Shown: positions 62,401 through 64,000 of the stretch, piece by piece
How the letters are laid out: each line of letters starts with the position of its first letter
Position numbering within the stretch: position 1 is the first letter of the stretch
NCBI RefSeq assembly: GCF_965638725.1
Contig: NC_134949.1
Coordinates: forward strand, 127,470,294 to 127,534,293
DNA from: Aptenodytes patagonicus
Lineage: Eukaryota > Chordata > Aves > Sphenisciformes > Spheniscidae
Direction of reading: 5' to 3'
Length of the DNA stretch: 64,000 nucleotides
Notes under the pieces: generated by a model
Database searches by the model: none
The model's input: the letters and a program-made list of their open reading frames with translations, nothing else
Told to the model about the DNA's origin: nothing
Program-made: the position numbers and the translations under genes

Positions 62401-64000
62401 TGGGCCTGGGGGTTGCAGGTAACCTGCTTTGTTGGCCCACTCCACAGAGCCCCACGTCCAGCCACATCGCCCACCTTCATGGCCCACCCATCGCACTGTG
62501 TTCAGGCAGGCCCTGTTGGCTATCAGGAGCCAGCAAGCGCAATGCCGAATCGGCAGAGGTTGGCAGCACCCAGAGGCAATGCCCAGGGCTGGGAGGAAGG
62601 TGGAAGACCTGGGTTGGAGGAAGGGATGGTGGCCCTGACAATGCAGTTCGATGACATGCCTACGGAGATCCTGGCAGCAGCTGTGCTCGCTAGCAGGCCA
62701 AGGGATGGCCGTGCTGATCAGCAAGCTGAGATGTGTCCTGTGCTGTCCTGAGCACTGATGCAGTTGGATGCCAAATGTTCATAAACATTGGACCTGAAGC
62801 TTACCCATGATCGAGAAGAAACTCAACTCCCTCTCCGAGCCTTTCTCAGGCGTACTGTATATCAAGTTACATCTAAGCAGAGATTGCTTAGGACATGAGA
62901 GACAGGCAAGAGAAGCTGTAAGTAAAGAAAATTGTCAAAGAAAAGTTAAAAAAACATCAAATATCCCACAGCGGTCCAAAGTAATAGCTCGGCTGCTATA
63001 AGAGGTGAAATTAAACAGGTCAATCTGTGGAGCTGTGCCATTTTATGCCAGATAAAGGAGCTAGCTTCTCATCTGCTAGACTATTTCATTATTTGCTTTT
63101 CCAAGAATCCATCTCTCTGCTAGTAATGATGTCAAATAAATCTTCACTAAAATGTAAAAATGTTTATGATTATACTTACTGACCTGTTCCTTTATTAAAT
63201 GAGGACAATAGGATGATGCCCCGATATTTGCTAATGGATTACTCCCATCTAACCTTTTCTTGTTCATCCAGGTCATCTGTTTTCATTTCATCATACAATA
63301 GTTGCCAATAAAATTAAGTCAATTAAATTAAAGGTCTATTATGTTCTTTGAAATCAGGCTGAGACCTTTTTTCTTTCCTCAGTCAATGCTCTGAGATTTT
63401 TGATAGGGCAGTTGGGAAATCTGGAGCAGACTCTCATCTGCTGTAAATTGGTTTAGCTTTTCAGAAATCAATAGAGTGGCATCAGCTTACCCCAGTTGAG
63501 GGCCTGAACCCTGATGTGTACGAATAAGCCTCAAGCCTGTCTTTGGGCCAAGATTTAGATATGGAATTACTCCCTCACGCGATCTCAGAGACCTTGTCTA
63601 TGTATCAAAGTGTTAGCAGTAACCTATAACATATACAGTGCAGTCAAACCATGATCTCTTCCCTATGTAAATACCCCTATTCCGGTATAAAAATGACCTT
63701 TTAGATTTAACTTTAAATGTGAGCTATTCCCAAAAGGCATAAGGGAAATCAATAAAAGACTCTCATGTCACATAGTAGTGTCTGCTTTAAGCTGCTTGCT
63801 TTGGTTTTCTGATATAAAACATTTTACTGCATTTTTTCCAGTGTAGACAAGACCTTAATATCTCATTCAGTGATTATTTAAATAAAAAGGCAAACAGGGG
63901 AGGAATGTTCTACATCCTAACAAAATCCTAAGCTCTAGCCTTGAAATGCCATTCAAGTATCTTAAGAACTAGTAGTGGATATTACAACTATAAATGGTCT
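53412..64000. other. Intergenic DNA, no gene recognised
   Basis: No coding exon, tRNA or named repeat seen. A long C run lies at about 57274-57288. GC-rich open frames at 58.9-59.6 kb and 62.1-62.7 kb (up to about 205 codons) lack motifs and overlap frames on the other strand, which is typical of chance ORFs. AT-rich 55850-56010 carries an octamer-like ATTTGCAAAT and the ERE core, and may be a regulatory element. Confidence 0.55.
55993..56005. promoter_or_regulatory. Palindromic oestrogen-response-element core
   Basis: GGTCA-CAG-TGACC is a perfect inverted repeat with 3-bp spacing. The flanks give GGGTCA on one arm and TGACCT on the other, one base from the extended consensus. Function inferred only; it is about 40 kb upstream of SIK1. 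Confidence 0.45.

Noticed and set aside
62106..62751. Overlapping open frames of 182 and 150 codons
   Set aside because: Two overlapping plus-strand frames and minus-strand counterparts all open; no recognisable protein family; judged chance.

Overview
The window is vertebrate nuclear DNA and almost certainly comes from a bird. The evidence is one multi-exon gene with canonical GT-AG introns, a CpG-island promoter, sparse repeats, and 5'-truncated CR1 LINEs ending in the ATTCTATG-type tail typical of avian genomes. There are no bacterial, plasmid or phage features.

Only one protein-coding gene can be supported: SIK1 (salt-inducible kinase 1), on the minus strand. Its coding sequence runs from the ATG at 15684 down to the TGA at 5116-5118. 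Thirteen coding exons join in frame to an intact 798-residue kinase. They encode a catalytic domain, a UBA-like segment, and a long regulatory tail with the PKA/14-3-3 motifs RRHT and RRAS. I placed every splice junction by reading frame plus comparison with the SIK1 family, and the codon count balances at each one. The 3' UTR is about 2.6 kb, to a poly(A) signal at 2565-2560. A non-coding first exon is likely, ending at about 16030 or 15905, inside a CpG island at about 15.3-17.25 kb. That island carries two perfect palindromic cAMP-response elements, an E-box, and a 52-bp strictly alternating purine-pyrimidine tract.

Layout: 1-2539 is downstream flank with nothing recognised. 2540-16030 is SIK1. 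16030-17250 is promoter and CpG island. 17.3-64 kb is about 46 kb of intergenic DNA upstream of SIK1. I found no convincing exon, tRNA or rRNA there on either strand; the open frames in it are short, low in complexity and unlike any family I know. What can be named in it: three CR1 loci (one a CR1 inserted inside an older CR1), a (TA)n tract, an 11-bp G-rich minisatellite, a separate G-quadruplex-type run, two 21-bp tandem duplications, a GAATA/GAACA microsatellite, and a perfect palindromic oestrogen-response-element core at 55993-56005.

Functionally the window is one regulatory unit. SIK1 is a cAMP/CREB-inducible kinase that feeds back on CREB coactivators (CRTCs) and class IIa HDACs, and its promoter carries the expected CREs. 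I saw no previously undescribed system. The items most worth checking are the weak exon 6 splice donor with a long open frame into the intron, the 5' leader uORF, the promoter architecture, and the nested CR1.
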